Assembly: GCA_036936605.1 (NCBI GenBank)
Contig: JAUPFV010000004.1
Location: forward strand, 67,604,352-67,668,351
Reading direction: 5' to 3'
DNA length: 64,000 bases
Source of the DNA: Limnanthes douglasii subsp. nivea
Taxonomy: Eukaryota; Streptophyta; Magnoliopsida; Brassicales; Limnanthaceae
Positions 10,741-23,050 of this stretch are shown here, piece by piece (position 1 is the stretch's first letter; each line of letters opens with the position of its first letter). Made by a program: the position numbers and the translations under genes. Under the pieces are notes generated by a model, which did not search any database, was not told where the DNA came from, and saw only the letters and a list, made by a program, of their open reading frames with translations.

Positions 10741-13192
10741 CTAAGTCCGGAAGGTCTTTTTAGGTTTAGATAGTGTATAACTTCCCTGTATATGTAACTA
10801 CTAGGCTTCCCGAACCTGGCGAACATCTCCACCATGCTAGAGAAAGGGAAACCTATTTATACACTACGTTATTCGAGTAACTTTACCCAATTTAATAAAT
10901 GATTTTTTAGATACATCTGAATTTGTCCAATACAATTGACATCCAACGGATGACGCTTTCTGTTGAGTATTGTACTAAGTTTAAAATTGTTAGATATAGA
11001 GATTACCACAAGTGAATTATTTTCTAGTATTGATATTTATAAGCTTTTAAAGACCCCATAACACTATATATACACCTGTCGTGAGATTACTACGCTTCAG
11101 ATTTTGACAAACATTTGAAGCATTCTTTTTTTCTTCCAAAAATTGGGAGTATGCCATTGCCAAACATAACCATCAAGTAAAAAAAAAGATTGATGAGCAC
11201 ACGAAAGGGTTGGGTTCATTTGTTCCTTTTCTTCCTTTATCACTATCTTCGTTGCTATTATTGACATGTTTCTACCTTTTTATTTGCTAAAGGTAGAGAC
11301 TTTGGGAAGTACCAAGAGTTGTGGAGGAAGTTATACGGTGACCGGGAAGTTAGCCTATTAGAGCGCTTGTGAGCTGCTACCTATACACAGTGGGGCTTGG
11401 AGTACTATCCCATGTTTACACCTGTTAATCTTATTGTAACTAGGTTGTGGCTCTTACCAGAGACACAAATATCGAATGATGAAGATATAACACTTACTTC
11501 AACCGGGAGACATGTCACTATAGAGGTTGTTGGCGCTATTTTAGCGGAAAAAGTGTATGTTGATAACCCTAGGGGTGTCATACTGGACCTTCCCCTCAAA
11601 AGGACCAAGGATGCGTAAGTTGGTACAACTGCTGCTACTTTGCAAAAGAGAGCCTTTGGGGGTGGTAAAACCACTGAGGCTAAACCCAAGAAAACTAAGA
11701 TGTTAGTTCATCCTATTGATATAACGTATGCATCTGATACCACCCTTACTGCCACCGCGTCCGTACAATATGATTCCAACGATTGTGTTGTAATATCCTT
11801 GCTGATAAAAGAAAGCGAGAGCACGGGGAAGAGAAGTCGATCTACTGGAGGTTTTGCAAGAAATTAAAGGGTACTCGGGAAGAATGGGACCCCTGTCAGT
11901 AGCAGCCAAGAGCGAGCTGGTGACCAATCCCGTTACTGGTGGACAATTTAGCTATGATCGTTAGCGCGACCCATTTTTCTGTTCATGAGCATGTAAATTT
12001 CGACAAAGCTGTTGTTGAATGCGTATCTACTGGTGCTTGTAAAGAGCATACCCACCACTAGATTCAACCAACCACATTCGAGCTGCCTCGAGTACCCCTT
12101 ATTCCAAAGAGTTGAATGTCCCTCTTTTTATCTCCTTGTATATGGGCCAAAGTGATTGTAAACATACTGTCAGTATTATCACATCTGACCCTCCAAACAC
12201 TGTTGCTGCTGTCGGTCCAACTTTTCTAATATCTTCCTCAAAATACGAACTACTTGAGCGACCCCTTGCTTTCAGTATGTTGAAGCCGTTCGCTCTCCTA
12301 TTTCAATAATTAAAGTACTACCGTGAGATGAACTTGTATAATAGCATGAGCATGTCGGATCTCCTACAACACCAACTAGAATTATCGATAAAGATATGTG
12401 TTTTTGATTGTTTCAAAATCTATGACAAAGTAATTGTTGTAAATTGACTTCTTTGGATTCGCTAACATTTAGTTTCTCACTAAATTACCCTAACTCGATG
12501 GTACTATCCTACAACACCAACTAGAATTATCGATAAAGATAAGGCTTCCAATGCATAATGTGAGAAGTTGTTGAAGGAGAAAACTGATCTTAGTAGTCGC
12601 CTGACAGTTGCTGTCTCTGCCAATGATGAGTTAACTAAGACTGTGGCAGACATGTCGAGTCAAAATGAGATTCTTTCCAAGCGTAAATCGAACTGATTTG
12701 CCAAAATTCTGGGCTGTTGGCGAAAGTTGAGAAATCCTCTATTACCAACAGCCAAGTTCATTTTGAAAACAATAATATCCAATTAGAGGCAACTTGTTTG
12801 AGACTGAAGTTGGAGCATAATGAGAAGCGGCGAAATGAAATATGCTGACGGTAAACATGAGGCATTGGGGAGGATGAAGCCATACCTAGAGCAGGTTCAG
12901 AAAGATACCATCATTGAAATTTGGAAAGTGAATGCCGATATGAATCTGGGTCAGTTTAGGGCATTTGTGCCAAATAAAGAGAAGCCATAGGTTACTGATG
13001 ATGAAGGAGAAGAATAAGAGATAGTGGAAAATGGGGCGGAGGTTGTCGCCCTCTTGTCAAAGTATCCCCTTGTTGTTTGAGGGGTTAGTTGTTGATCCCC
13101 CTACTACTTGCCGGGATCCAGTGCTCACTAATGCTGGATTAATGGATGATGGATCTGGCAAAGATCGTGATACCGTTGAAGATGGAATTTAA
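10741..13192 (+). pseudogene. Antisense extra ORF, copy B
   Basis: A fuller copy lacking the N-terminal 60 or so residues. It holds the FGKYQELWRKLYG segment (about 11310), 11397-11618 (MEYYPMFTPVNLIVTRLW), 11640-11867, and a C-terminal helical, charged part (EKLLKEKTDLSSRLT, KHEALGRMKPYLEQVQ) likely to form a coiled coil. It ends DRDTVEDGI-stop at 13190-13192. Frames shift many times. Compared with copy C it carries a separate set of lesions, so the copies decayed independently after duplication. The protein runs opposite to pol. Confidence 0.6.
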
Positions 13193-13207
13193 AATTAAAC
13201 TAATTTT

Positions 13208-13471
13208 GTGCGTTGTTTTTTCATTATATGTCATATCTTGATTTATTTGAACTTCTATCTATCTAAACACTATGCATTTTTAGTGCTCTTATTCAATATT
13301 ATCGTGATTTGTGTTACCATTATTGGAGATTTTGTGAGGGAGTATTATGACTTAAATAAGAATTATGTTTCTTTTTGCGTGGTTATGAGAATGACATATA
13401 GTCCCACTCGTTTTATAGTGACTATCATCCTGGGCTCAGTATGGCCCATAACATGGTATTATATACTATAA
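13208..13471 (+). other. Small hydrophobic ORF after antisense ORF, copy B
   Basis: An 87-codon open frame rich in Ile, Leu, Phe and Val with possible membrane segments (YAFLVLLFNIIVICVTIIG). Copy C keeps the matching frame open at 18477-18734, while the neighbouring antisense ORF is broken in both. It may be untranslated sequence that stays open by chance. No family is recognised. Confidence 0.2.
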
Positions 13472-13729
13472 CCTTTCAGTCGGTTCGCTTTATTGAGCAA
13501 TATAGCTCGATCCTCAAGGATGGTGATATACACTATTTTGATTTTATTAACTGTACTTAGTAAAGGATTAGTATGGCATGTTGCGTAGCCAATTAGGCGT
13601 GGCTGCTTTTAGCCCTTTCGATGCCAAAATAGTTGCCGATGCCCTCTAATCGGTTTGATAATATAAATTCTGGAGACTCATATTTTTAATAATAAAAGAA
13701 ACGCAACAATAACTTGACAAAAAAAGTGA

Positions 13730-15903
13730 CTTCATTTATAACTCTGGATTACAATGTGCCTCATTAAAAACCCTTAAGTGCCCCCAAAAGGGAAAATAAT
13801 GCATAACCACTCTTAAGTAACATGGTAATACATTTTGAAATAATTTACATTCCATGGTTGTTTCAATGCATTACCTTTTTTACGTCTTCCAGTCTATAGG
13901 TCTTGTGATGTTATTTAAACACAATTCTGTATGGTCCATCCCAATCTGAAGCCAGCTTGCTTGTGTTTTTGTCTTGCACTCATTGGAAAACCTTTTTCAT
14001 TACTAAGTCACCTACTTTGAAAGTTCGATATTTAATCTTGGATTTTAATATGCTTCTTATTAACCATTTATAATGTTTTGATCGTACCCTGGTTTGATCT
14101 TTTCTTTCTTCTATAATGTCGATTGACGATTCTCACTATTGATCATTCACCTCATTCTAATAATTGGCCACTCAATGGCTTGGAATAATTACCTCTGTTG
14201 GTATTACTGCCTCCATTCTATATACTAGCGAGAACGGTGTATCTCATGTTGCTGACCGATGTCTAGTCCATTATGCCCACAACACCTCTGATAATTTGTC
14301 TGGTCATTCCTCTTTTGATCCCTCGAGCTTCTTTTTTATTCATGCTAACATAGTTCTGTTTGTTACTTCGAACTGAATATTTGCTAGGGGGTAGTATAGC
14401 GTAGACAACTAATGTTTTATTCTGTGTCTTTGGCAGAATATTTCCATTACTTCATTTTGAAACTGTGGTCCGTTGTCAGTCATAAAGATCCTTGAAATTT
14501 GAATATCTCGAGAGGATCTCACTTTGAAGGAAGTTACATTTTTTTTACCTCGTCTTTGACAAAGCCTTGGCTCACTGCGTAAATGTTGCTTGTTGGCAAA
14601 TGTGACATTTTGGTACTAAAGCCTAAGCTTCGGATGCTAGTTTAGGCAATAAAACCCCTATAGTAGAAATTTCCTTATCAAGCTCCTATAACCGCAATGA
14701 GCACTTGCCTCCCCATCATGCATGTCTTGAAGTATGATCTATGCTTCCTCTTTGCTTACACAACGCAACACCAGGAGGGTTACACTTTTTCTGTATAGTA
14801 CGTCATCCAAAATCGTATATTTGTATGCACGAATCTGCAATGATATTGCTTCTTCTTTGTTTGGTGAAAAAGTGTGGTGCTTAAGGTTTGCAATATACTC
14901 ATCCCTCCAGTATACTATTGTTGTGAGTGCATGTACTTAAGGGTTTTAGGTTCTTGCCACTATGGTCGACGAATCCTGGGTAAGGATAGTGGTGCTTTCT
15001 TCTTGAGCTGTTGCTTTAGCCAAAGAATCTACAACCGAGTTGTCAGATCGTGGTAGTTGTTCGTATACGATCCCATCAAAATTGCTTCCCCATTCCTTTA
15101 AAGATTCGAGGTACCCCTATGTACTTTCCTATTTCGCCTCGAATGAGCTTGTGGCCTAACCTATTACTAGTTGGGAGTCGGACCATACTAATAACTGCCG
15201 AGCTCCACATATATGAACCAATTTTATACATGCCAACATTTCTTCGTACTCAGCTATGTCATTCTTCACATTGAGAGCGAATCATATTGCATGCTGATTT
15301 CCTCTCCATTTGGAGTTTTATAAATAACTCCAGCACCGCCGAAATTGTATTTGTTGCACCATCTATTTTTACTATCCACTGAGTGGTCTTTTCATTGTCT
15401 GTTGTTAGGATTTCATCCGAACCCCGACATATACAAAAATCATTGACGAAATCAGCTATTTCTTGTCCCTTTATCGATGGTCTTGGTTCGTACACTATGT
15501 CGTACGCTCTAAGATCTATCGATAATCTTGTTAGCCTTCCGGAAACATCTGGGTTTTGAAGTATGCTATATATTGGGAACAAAGTTCGTAGAAGGATGGT
15601 ATGACTCTGGAAGTATAGGCGCATTTTCCTAGATGGGACCACTAAACCGAGGGCTAACTTTTCTAAGTTAAGATACATGGTCTCTGCGTCAACTAACCCT
15701 TTGCTGAAGTAGTACACTGGCCTCTTGACTCCTATTGTTTCTTGTAAAAGCACCTCGCTCACTTCATAGATTAGCACTAACAAGTACATGTAGAGGTGTT
15801 CTCCCAGGTCTCGTGTCATTAGCACTTCTGGAGATGTTAAGTATTATTTCAATGCATGAAAGGCCTCATCACATTCATTTATCCAGTTGAACTTTTAGGC
15901 CCT
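13730..15903 (-). pseudogene. Gypsy RNase H-integrase, copy B
   Basis: Read right to left: RT-associated RNase H at 15825-15259 (RPVYYFSKGLVDAETMY, SGRLTRLSIDLRAYDIVYE); second RNase H and linker (DSLAKATAQEESTTI) to about 14960; integrase zinc-finger remnant near 14700 (HCGYRSLIRKFLL); a core missing about 160 bases at 14570; and the integrase C-terminus at about 14060-13870 (KVGDLVMKKVFQ). The core deletion removes the segment that holds DYFSKLVEA in copy C, so no active integrase could be made. Confidence 0.7.
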
Positions 15904-18456
15904 CTAAGTCCGGAAGGTCTTTTTAGGTTTAGATAATGTATAACTTCCGTGTATATGTAACTACTAGGCTTCCCGAACCTGGCGAACATCTCCACCATGC
16001 TAGAGAAGGGGAAACCTATTTATACACTACGTTATTCGAGTAACTTTACCCAATTTAATAAATGATTTTTTAGGTACATCTGAATTTGTCCAATACAGTT
16101 GACAGCCAACGGATGACGCTTTCTGCTGAGTGTTGTACTAAGTTCAGAATTGTTAGATATGGAGATTACCACAAGTGAATTATTTTCTAGTATTGATATT
16201 TATAAGCTTTTAAAAGACCCCATAACACTATATATACACATGTCGTAAGATTACTACGCTTCCAGATTCTGAATAACATTTGAAGCATTCTTTTTTTTCT
16301 TCCAAAAATTGGGAGTATGCCATTGTCAAACATAACATTCAAGTAAAAAGAAGATTGATGAGCACACAAAAGGGTTGGGTTCATTTGTTCCTTTTCTGCC
16401 TTTATCACTATCTTCGTTGCTATTATTGATATGTTTCTACCTTTTTATTTGCTGAAGGTACAGACTTTGGGAAGTACCAAGAGTTGTGGAGGAAGTTATA
16501 CAGTGATCGGGAAGTTAGCCTATTAGAGCGCTTGTGAGCTGGTACCTATAGACAGTGGGACTTGGAGTACTATCGCATGTTTACACCTGTTAATCTTATT
16601 GTAACTAGGTTGTGGCTCTTACCAAAGACACAAATATCGAATGATGAAGATATGACACTTACTTCAACCGGGAGACATGTCACTATAGAGGTTGTTGGGG
16701 CTATTTTAGCGGAAAGAGTGTATGTTGATAGCCCTAGGGGTGTCGTACTGGACCTTCCCCTCAGAAGGACCAAGGATACGTAAGTTGGTACAAATGCTGC
16801 TACTGTGCAGAAGAGAGCATTTGGGGGTGGTAAAACCACTGAGGCTAAACCCAAGAAAAATAAGATGTTAGTTCATCGTATTGATATAACGTATGCATCT
16901 GATACCAACCTTACTGCCACCGCGTCCGTACAATACGATTCCAGTGATTGTGTTGTAATATTCTTAATGATAAAAGAAAGCGAGAGCACGGGGAATAGCA
17001 GCCCATCTACTGGAGGTTTTGTAAGAAATAAAAAGGTGCTCAGGAAGAACGGGACCCATGTCAGTAGTAGCCAAGAGCGAGCTGGGGACCAATCCCTTTA
17101 CTGGGTGGACAGTTTAGCTATGGTGGTTAGTGCAACCCATTTTTCTGCTCATGAGCATGTAAATTTCGACAAAGTTGTTGAATGCGCATTTACTGCTGCT
17201 AGTAAAGAGCATACCCACTACTTGATTCAACCAACCACAGTCTAGCTGTCTCGAGTACTCATTCTTTTCAAAAAGTTGAATGTCCTTCTTTTGAACTCCT
17301 TGCATATGGGCCAAAATGATTGTAAACATGTTGCCGTATTATCATATCTGACCCTCCAAACACTACTACTATTGGTCCAACTGTTAAAATATTTCTCAAA
17401 ATCCGAACTACCTAACCAACCCCTTGCTGTCAGTATGTCAAAGCTGTCCGCTCTCCTGTTTCAACAATTAAAGTACTGTCATGAGATGACCTTGTATAAT
17501 AGCATGAGCATGTTGGATCTCCTACAACACCAACTAGAATTATCGATAGAGATATGTGTTTTTGCTTGTTTAGAAATCTATGAGGTAATTGTTGTATTTT
17601 GAATTCTTTGGATTCTCTAACATTTTCTTTCTCACCGAATTACCCTAACTCGATGGTACTAGCCTACCGTAGGATGAACCCTACGGATGCAAAGATCATG
17701 GATAATTTCCAGCCCGAGCCCATGTTTTTTTACTATGTGAAAATCATTTATGCCGACTTTGCTCGCTACAAAAAAGGATATAATGCTTCCAATTAATACT
17801 GTGAGAAGTTGTTGAAGGAGAAAACCAATATTGGTAGTCGCCTAGCAATTATTTCTGTGCCAATGACGAGTTAACTAAGAATGTGGCGGACCTATCGGTT
17901 CAAAATTACCGAACTGATTTGCCAAAATTCTAGGATGTTGGATAAAGTTGAGGAATCATCTATTACCAACAACCAAGTTCGTTTTGAAAACAATACTATC
18001 CAATCAGAGGCAACTCGTTTGAGACTGGAGTTGGAGCATACTAAGAAGCGGCGAAATGAAATAGTTACCAAGGCATATGCTGACGGCAAACATGAGGCAT
18101 ATGAGAGGATGAAGCCATACGTGGAGTAGGTTCAGAAAGAGACCATCATTGAACTTTAGAAAATGAATGACGATATTAAGTTGGGTCAGTTTAGGGAATT
18201 TGTGCCAAATGAAGAGTAGCCATAAGTTAATGATGATGAAGGAGAAGAGTAAGAGATAGTGGAAAATGTGGCAGAGGTTATCGCCCCCCTTGTCAAAGAT
18301 ATCCTTATCGCCCCCCTTGTCAAAGATATCCCCTTGTCGTCCAAGGGGTTAGTTTTTTATCCCCCTGCTACTTGCCCAGATGCAGTGCTCACTAATACTA
18401 GATTAACAGATGGTGGGTCTGGCAAAGATCGTGATACTGTTGAAGATCGCGTTTAA
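15904..18456 (+). pseudogene. Antisense extra ORF, copy C
   Basis: The third copy of the opposite-strand ORF. Recognisable blocks are 16562-16783 (MEYYRMFTPVNLIVTRLW), 16805-17245, 17276-17602, 17599-17796 (RRMNPTDAKIMDNFQPEP) and a coiled-coil-like block at 17881-18129 (RLRLELEHTKKRRNEIVTK). It ends DRDTVEDRV-stop at 18456. The longest frame here (146 codons) is longer than its counterpart in copy B. The N-terminus is missing, replaced by the pol junction at 15903. The likely original product was several hundred residues with a helical C-terminus. Confidence 0.6.
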
Positions 18457-18476
18457 AATTAAACTATTTTTGTGCG

Positions 18477-18734
18477 TTGTTTTTCTATGTGTGCCATAAC
18501 TTGACTTATTCGAACTTTTATCTGTCTAAATATTATGCATGTTTAGTTCTCTTATTCAATATTATTTTGAATTATGTTAACATGATTGGAGATTTTTTGA
18601 GGGAGTATGATGGTTTAAATAAGACTAATGCTGTTTTTTGTGTGACTATAAGAATGACTTATAGTCCTACTCGTTATATAGGTTCTATCATCTTTGGCTC
18701 AGTATGGCCCTTAACATTGTCTTATAGACTATAA
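18477..18734 (+). other. Small hydrophobic ORF after antisense ORF, copy C
   Basis: The counterpart of 13208-13471, open over 85 codons, sharing NFYLSK, MTYSPTR and FGSVWP with it. Function unknown; it may be chance. Confidence 0.2.
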
Positions 18735-18999
18735 CCTTTCAGTCAGTTTATTTTATTGAGAAATATAACTCGGGCTTCAAGGCTTGTGATATACACTATT
18801 TTGATTTTATTAACTATACTTAGTCAAGGCTCAGTATGACGTGTTGCGTAGCCAACTAGGCATGGCTGCTTTTAGCCCTTTCGCTGCCAATATAGTTGGC
18901 AATGCCCTCCAATTGGTTTGATAGTTACAAATTCCGGAGACTCATATTTTTAATAATAAAAAAAGGCAACAATAACTTGACAAAAAATGCGAATTCATT

Positions 19000-21320
19000 A
19001 ATAACTCTAGATTACAATGTGCCTCATTAAAAACCCTTAACGCCATTACAAGGGAAAATCGTGTATAACCGCTCTTAAGTAGCATGGTAATACATTTTTT
19101 TGAAATGATTTACTTTCCATGGATGTTTCAATGCATTACCTTTTTTATGTATTCCAATCTATAGGCCTTGTGATGTTCTTTAGAAATAATTATGTATGGT
19201 CCATCCCAATCTCGAGCCAGCTTGCCTATGTTTTTGTCTTGCACTCGTTGGAAAACCTTTTTCATTACTAAGTCACCTACTTTGAAAGTTCGATGTTTAA
19301 GCTTGGATTTAAATATGCTTCTCATTAACCTTTTATAATGTGTTGATCGTACCCTGGCTTGATCCTTTCTTTCTTGTATCTTGTCGATTGACGATTGTCA
19401 CTATTGATCATTCACCTCATTACAATAATTGGCCACTCAATCACTTGGTATAATTATCTCTGTTGGTATTACTGCCTCCATTCTATATACTAGCAAGAAA
19501 TATGTATCTCATGTTGCTGACCGAGTTCTAGTCAGTATGCCCACAACACCTCTGATAATTTGTCTAGTCATTCCTCTTTTGTTCCCTCAAGCTTCTTTTT
19601 TATTCATGCTAAGATAGTTATATTCCTTACTTCGAACTGACCATTTGTTAGGGGTATTATAGCGTAGAAAATTAATGTTTGATTCTGTGCCTTTGGTAGA
19701 ATATTGCCATTACTTCGTTTTGAAACTGTGGTTCGTTGTCAGTCATAAGGATCCTTGAAATTTGAATATCTCGACTCTCGAGAGGATCTGACTTTGAAGG
19801 AAGTCATGTATTTCTTTCGACCTCGTCTTTACCAAATCCTTGGCCTCTACCAATTTAGAGAAGTAGTCAACGACTACCCACAGAAACTATCGTTTACCGA
19901 TAGCCATTGGGAGAGATCCCAGTAAATATATCCCTCATTTATCGAACAAATACAGTACATGTACTATACTTATTGGCTCACTGCGGAAATGTCACTTATT
20001 TGCAAATTGTTGGCAAATGTGACATTATGGTACTAAAGCCTTTGCTTCAGAGGCTAGTTTGGGCCAATAAAAGCCATATAGTAGAAATTTACTTATCAAG
20101 CTCCTATAACCACAATGAGAAATTGACTCCTTATCATGCAAGTCTTGAAGTATGATTTATGCTTCCTCTTTGCTTACACAATGTAGCACCAGGTGGGTTG
20201 CACTTTGTCTGTATAGTCAGTCATCCAGAATCGTATATTTGCATACACAAATCTGCAATGATATTGCTTCTGCTTTGTTTTGTGAAAGGGTACGGTGCTT
20301 AAGATTTGCAATATACTCATCCCTCATGGATACTGTTGTTGTGAGTGCATGTACTTAAGGGTTTTAGGCCCTTGCCACTATGGTCGGCGAATCCTGGGTA
20401 AGGATAGTGGTGCTTTCTTCTTGAGTTGTTGCTTTATCCAAAGAATCTGCGACCGAGTTGTCAGATCATGGTAGGTGTTCGTATACGATCCCATCAAAAT
20501 TACTTTCCCATTCCTTTAAAGATTCCAGGTACCCTTGTGTACTTGTCTGTTTCGCTTCGAATGAGCTTGTGGCCTGACCTATTACTAGTTGAGAGTTCAA
20601 CCGGCCTAATAACTGCCGAGATCCACATATATAAACCAATTTGAGTCATGCCAAAATTTCTTCGTACTCAGCTATGTTATTCGTCAAATTGAAAGCGAAT
20701 CATATTGCATGATGATTTACTCTCAATTTTGGAGTTTTATAAATAACTTCACCATTGCCGCAATTTTATTTGATGCACCATCTATTTCTACTATCCACTG
20801 AGCGGTCTTTTCATTGTCTGTTGTTAGGATTTCATCTGAACCCCGACATCTAAAAAAATCATTGAAGAAATCAGTTATTTCTTGGTCCTTTGTCGATCCT
20901 CTTGGTTTGTAAATTATGTCGTACGCTCCAAGATCTATTGATAATCTTGTTAGCCTTCCAGAAACATCTGGCTTTTGAAGTATGCTATGTATTGGGAACA
21001 AAGTTCGTAGAATGATGGTATGACTCTGGAAGTATGGGCGCATTTTCCTAGATGCGACCACTAAACCGAGGGCTAAATTTTCTAAGTTAAGATACATAGT
21101 CTATGCGTCAACTAACCATTTGCTGAAGTAGTACACCGGCCTCTGAACTCGTATTGTTTCTTGTAAAAGCACCCGACTCACTTCATGGATTGGCACTAAC
21201 AAGTACATATGGAGGTGTTATCCCGAGTCTGGTGTCATTAGCAATTCTGGAGATATTAAGTATTATTTCAATTATTGGAAGGACTCATCACATTTATCTG
21301 TCCAGTTAAAGTTTTGGCCC
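19000..21320 (-). pseudogene. Gypsy RNase H-integrase, copy C
   Basis: This copy remains joined to RT on its right. The RT-associated RNase H is at 21240-20723 (LENLALGLVVASRKMRPYF, DVSGRLTRLSIDLGAYDI). The second RNase H and linker follow, then integrase with a core segment near 19880 (FLWVVVDYFSKLVEAKDLV) and a C-terminal domain at 19325-19128 (FKVGDLVMKKVF, KLARDWDGPYIII). The latter motif is the usual end of plant gypsy integrases. It is the only copy retaining the core segment around the first catalytic region together with the C-terminus, but it is interrupted by stops and frameshifts. Confidence 0.75.
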
Positions 21321-22130
21321 TCTTCAGTATTTTGTAAAACGGTTGAATTTTATTGGATGATCTAGAGATGAACCAGGATAAGGCGGCTAATTGTCTCGTT
21401 AGATGTTGTACCTCTTTTATATTTCTCGGAGGTTGCATGTCTAATATCGCCTTTTGCTAAAATGGGTCGACATCAATTCACATCTTCCTAACAATAAAAC
21501 CCAATTTTTTCCACTATAAACGGTAAAAGAACATTTAAAAGGGTTAAGTTTCAATCATTAAGACTTCAAGCTGCTTCTCCTCCGAGTCGTTTTTCACAAC
21601 CATATCATTGATGTAGGCTTCCATATGTTCGCCCAATTAAGATTTTGCTGACTAGATTCTGATACGTTAATTTGGCGTTATTGAGTCCAAATTGCATGAC
21701 CTTAAAGCAATATAGTCCTCGTTTGGTATGAAAGGTTATGTGCTCCTCATCCGACGGGTTCGTAGATATTTGATTAATACTTGGAGTATGCGTACATGAA
21801 CGATATAAACTCTTTACCAAGATCGTCATCATGTAATTGGTCAATGCTTGGCAAGCGAAAAGAATTATTAAGATAAGCTCGGTTAAGATCTGTAAAATCT
21901 ATGCACATGTACCATTCGCCATTCTTCTTCTTTAGCAACACTGGGTTAGCGACCGATATCGGGTATTGCACTTTCCTGATATGACCCAGCTTGACTAACT
22001 TATCAACCTCCCTGAATATTACTTCTAAATTTTCTGGGGAGAAAGCGCACTGTTTTTGTCTTAACGGCCGAACATTACCTGTCGGTAGCCAAGGAATGAG
22101 AGATAACACTTGGGTATTTTCCTGTTACTT
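21321..22130 (-). pseudogene. Gypsy reverse transcriptase (inactive)
   Basis: RT of the triplicated element. The N-terminal part is at 22109-21774 (AFSPENLEVIFREVDKL, NPVLLKKKNGEWYMCIDF, DLNRAYLNNSF) and the middle at 21844-21605 (KRGLYCFKVMQFGLNNAKL). The catalytic YIDD box reads YIND near 21615, and the MDA-GYNQI box reads MYAYSKYNQI near 21775. Two of the three catalytic aspartates are therefore lost. It joins copy C of RNase H without a break. Confidence 0.8.
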
Positions 22131-22559
22131 TCTCCGCATCCCATGCAAACACGTTCTCATTTTTCTGCAACAAAACTATCAAACTGTTTTAAAAGTATTT
22201 TTCAAGTTTATTACCTATTTTGAAGACCTTGCCATCTTCTAATGTGACATTTTCCTTTTCGAGCGTGGTGTCACCCTCCTCGTCATTCTCCATAAGGGTT
22301 ATCCAACTATAAATTATTCCCGTCGACCGGTCCTCGGTGGTCCCATACCCCACAACTTATTAATTGCTATTTGGCTTTGGTGGAATGGTCCATCGTTATG
22401 TGCCTTGCGTGTCGCTGGTTGCCTCTTATTATTCTCACTAAATTCCCCGTAAGATACTTGATACATTACCTAAATGAAAACGTTTTGGCCTCGAGCTTAG
22501 GTAACCATGGTTACCCCAGTATAGCTTGGTATGAGTTGTGGGCTTATGCGATCATAAAC

Positions 22560-22770
22560 AAAGTATGCATCATTTTTTTGTGTTTCCATACCCTACTGTG
22601 AACGGTAGTTCAACCTTTCCCACACATTTGGTTGATTTACCTTTGTAACTGATTAGTTGTCTATCTGTTATCTTGAAAAGAGGCACCCTCATCATCTGTT
22701 CATAGCTCTCTTTAAAGATAACATTGCTCGAACTACCGTTATCTGTTAATATTATCGTTACTATGACTCT
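22560..22770 (-). pseudogene. Gypsy aspartic protease remnant
   Basis: The minus strand encodes ILTDNGSSSNVIFKESYEQM at about 22755-22695, the protease active-site region in the DNGSS form common in Tat elements. Downstream is GKSTKCVGKVELPFTVGYG, the flap-side strand. Sequence between this and RT (22130-22560) shows no clear domain. Confidence 0.6.
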
Positions 22771-23050
22771 TGAAATATTAGCACTCCTCTCAAATCACCA
22801 TCATTAAAAATTAGATCCCCAACTAGTTCCCTAAAGTTGTAATATGAAGAGCCACCAACTACGTGAATATCGAGGTCCTTATGATGTCGCTTCTGTGTTG
22901 CGGGGTCGATCCCTGACAAGGTGTCACCTCCTCAGCAGTTGATACATAACTTCTCGTTTTGATTTTTTCGTAGATAACGACTATGTTCATTGTCAAGGGC
23001 GTGAGTTTCCTAGCTAGATTCTCATAATAAGAAGGGCACGACCGGCTAGT

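Noticed and set aside
8182..21320. Three independent gypsy insertions
   Set aside because: No LTRs, primer sites or target duplications lie between the copies and both junctions are identical.
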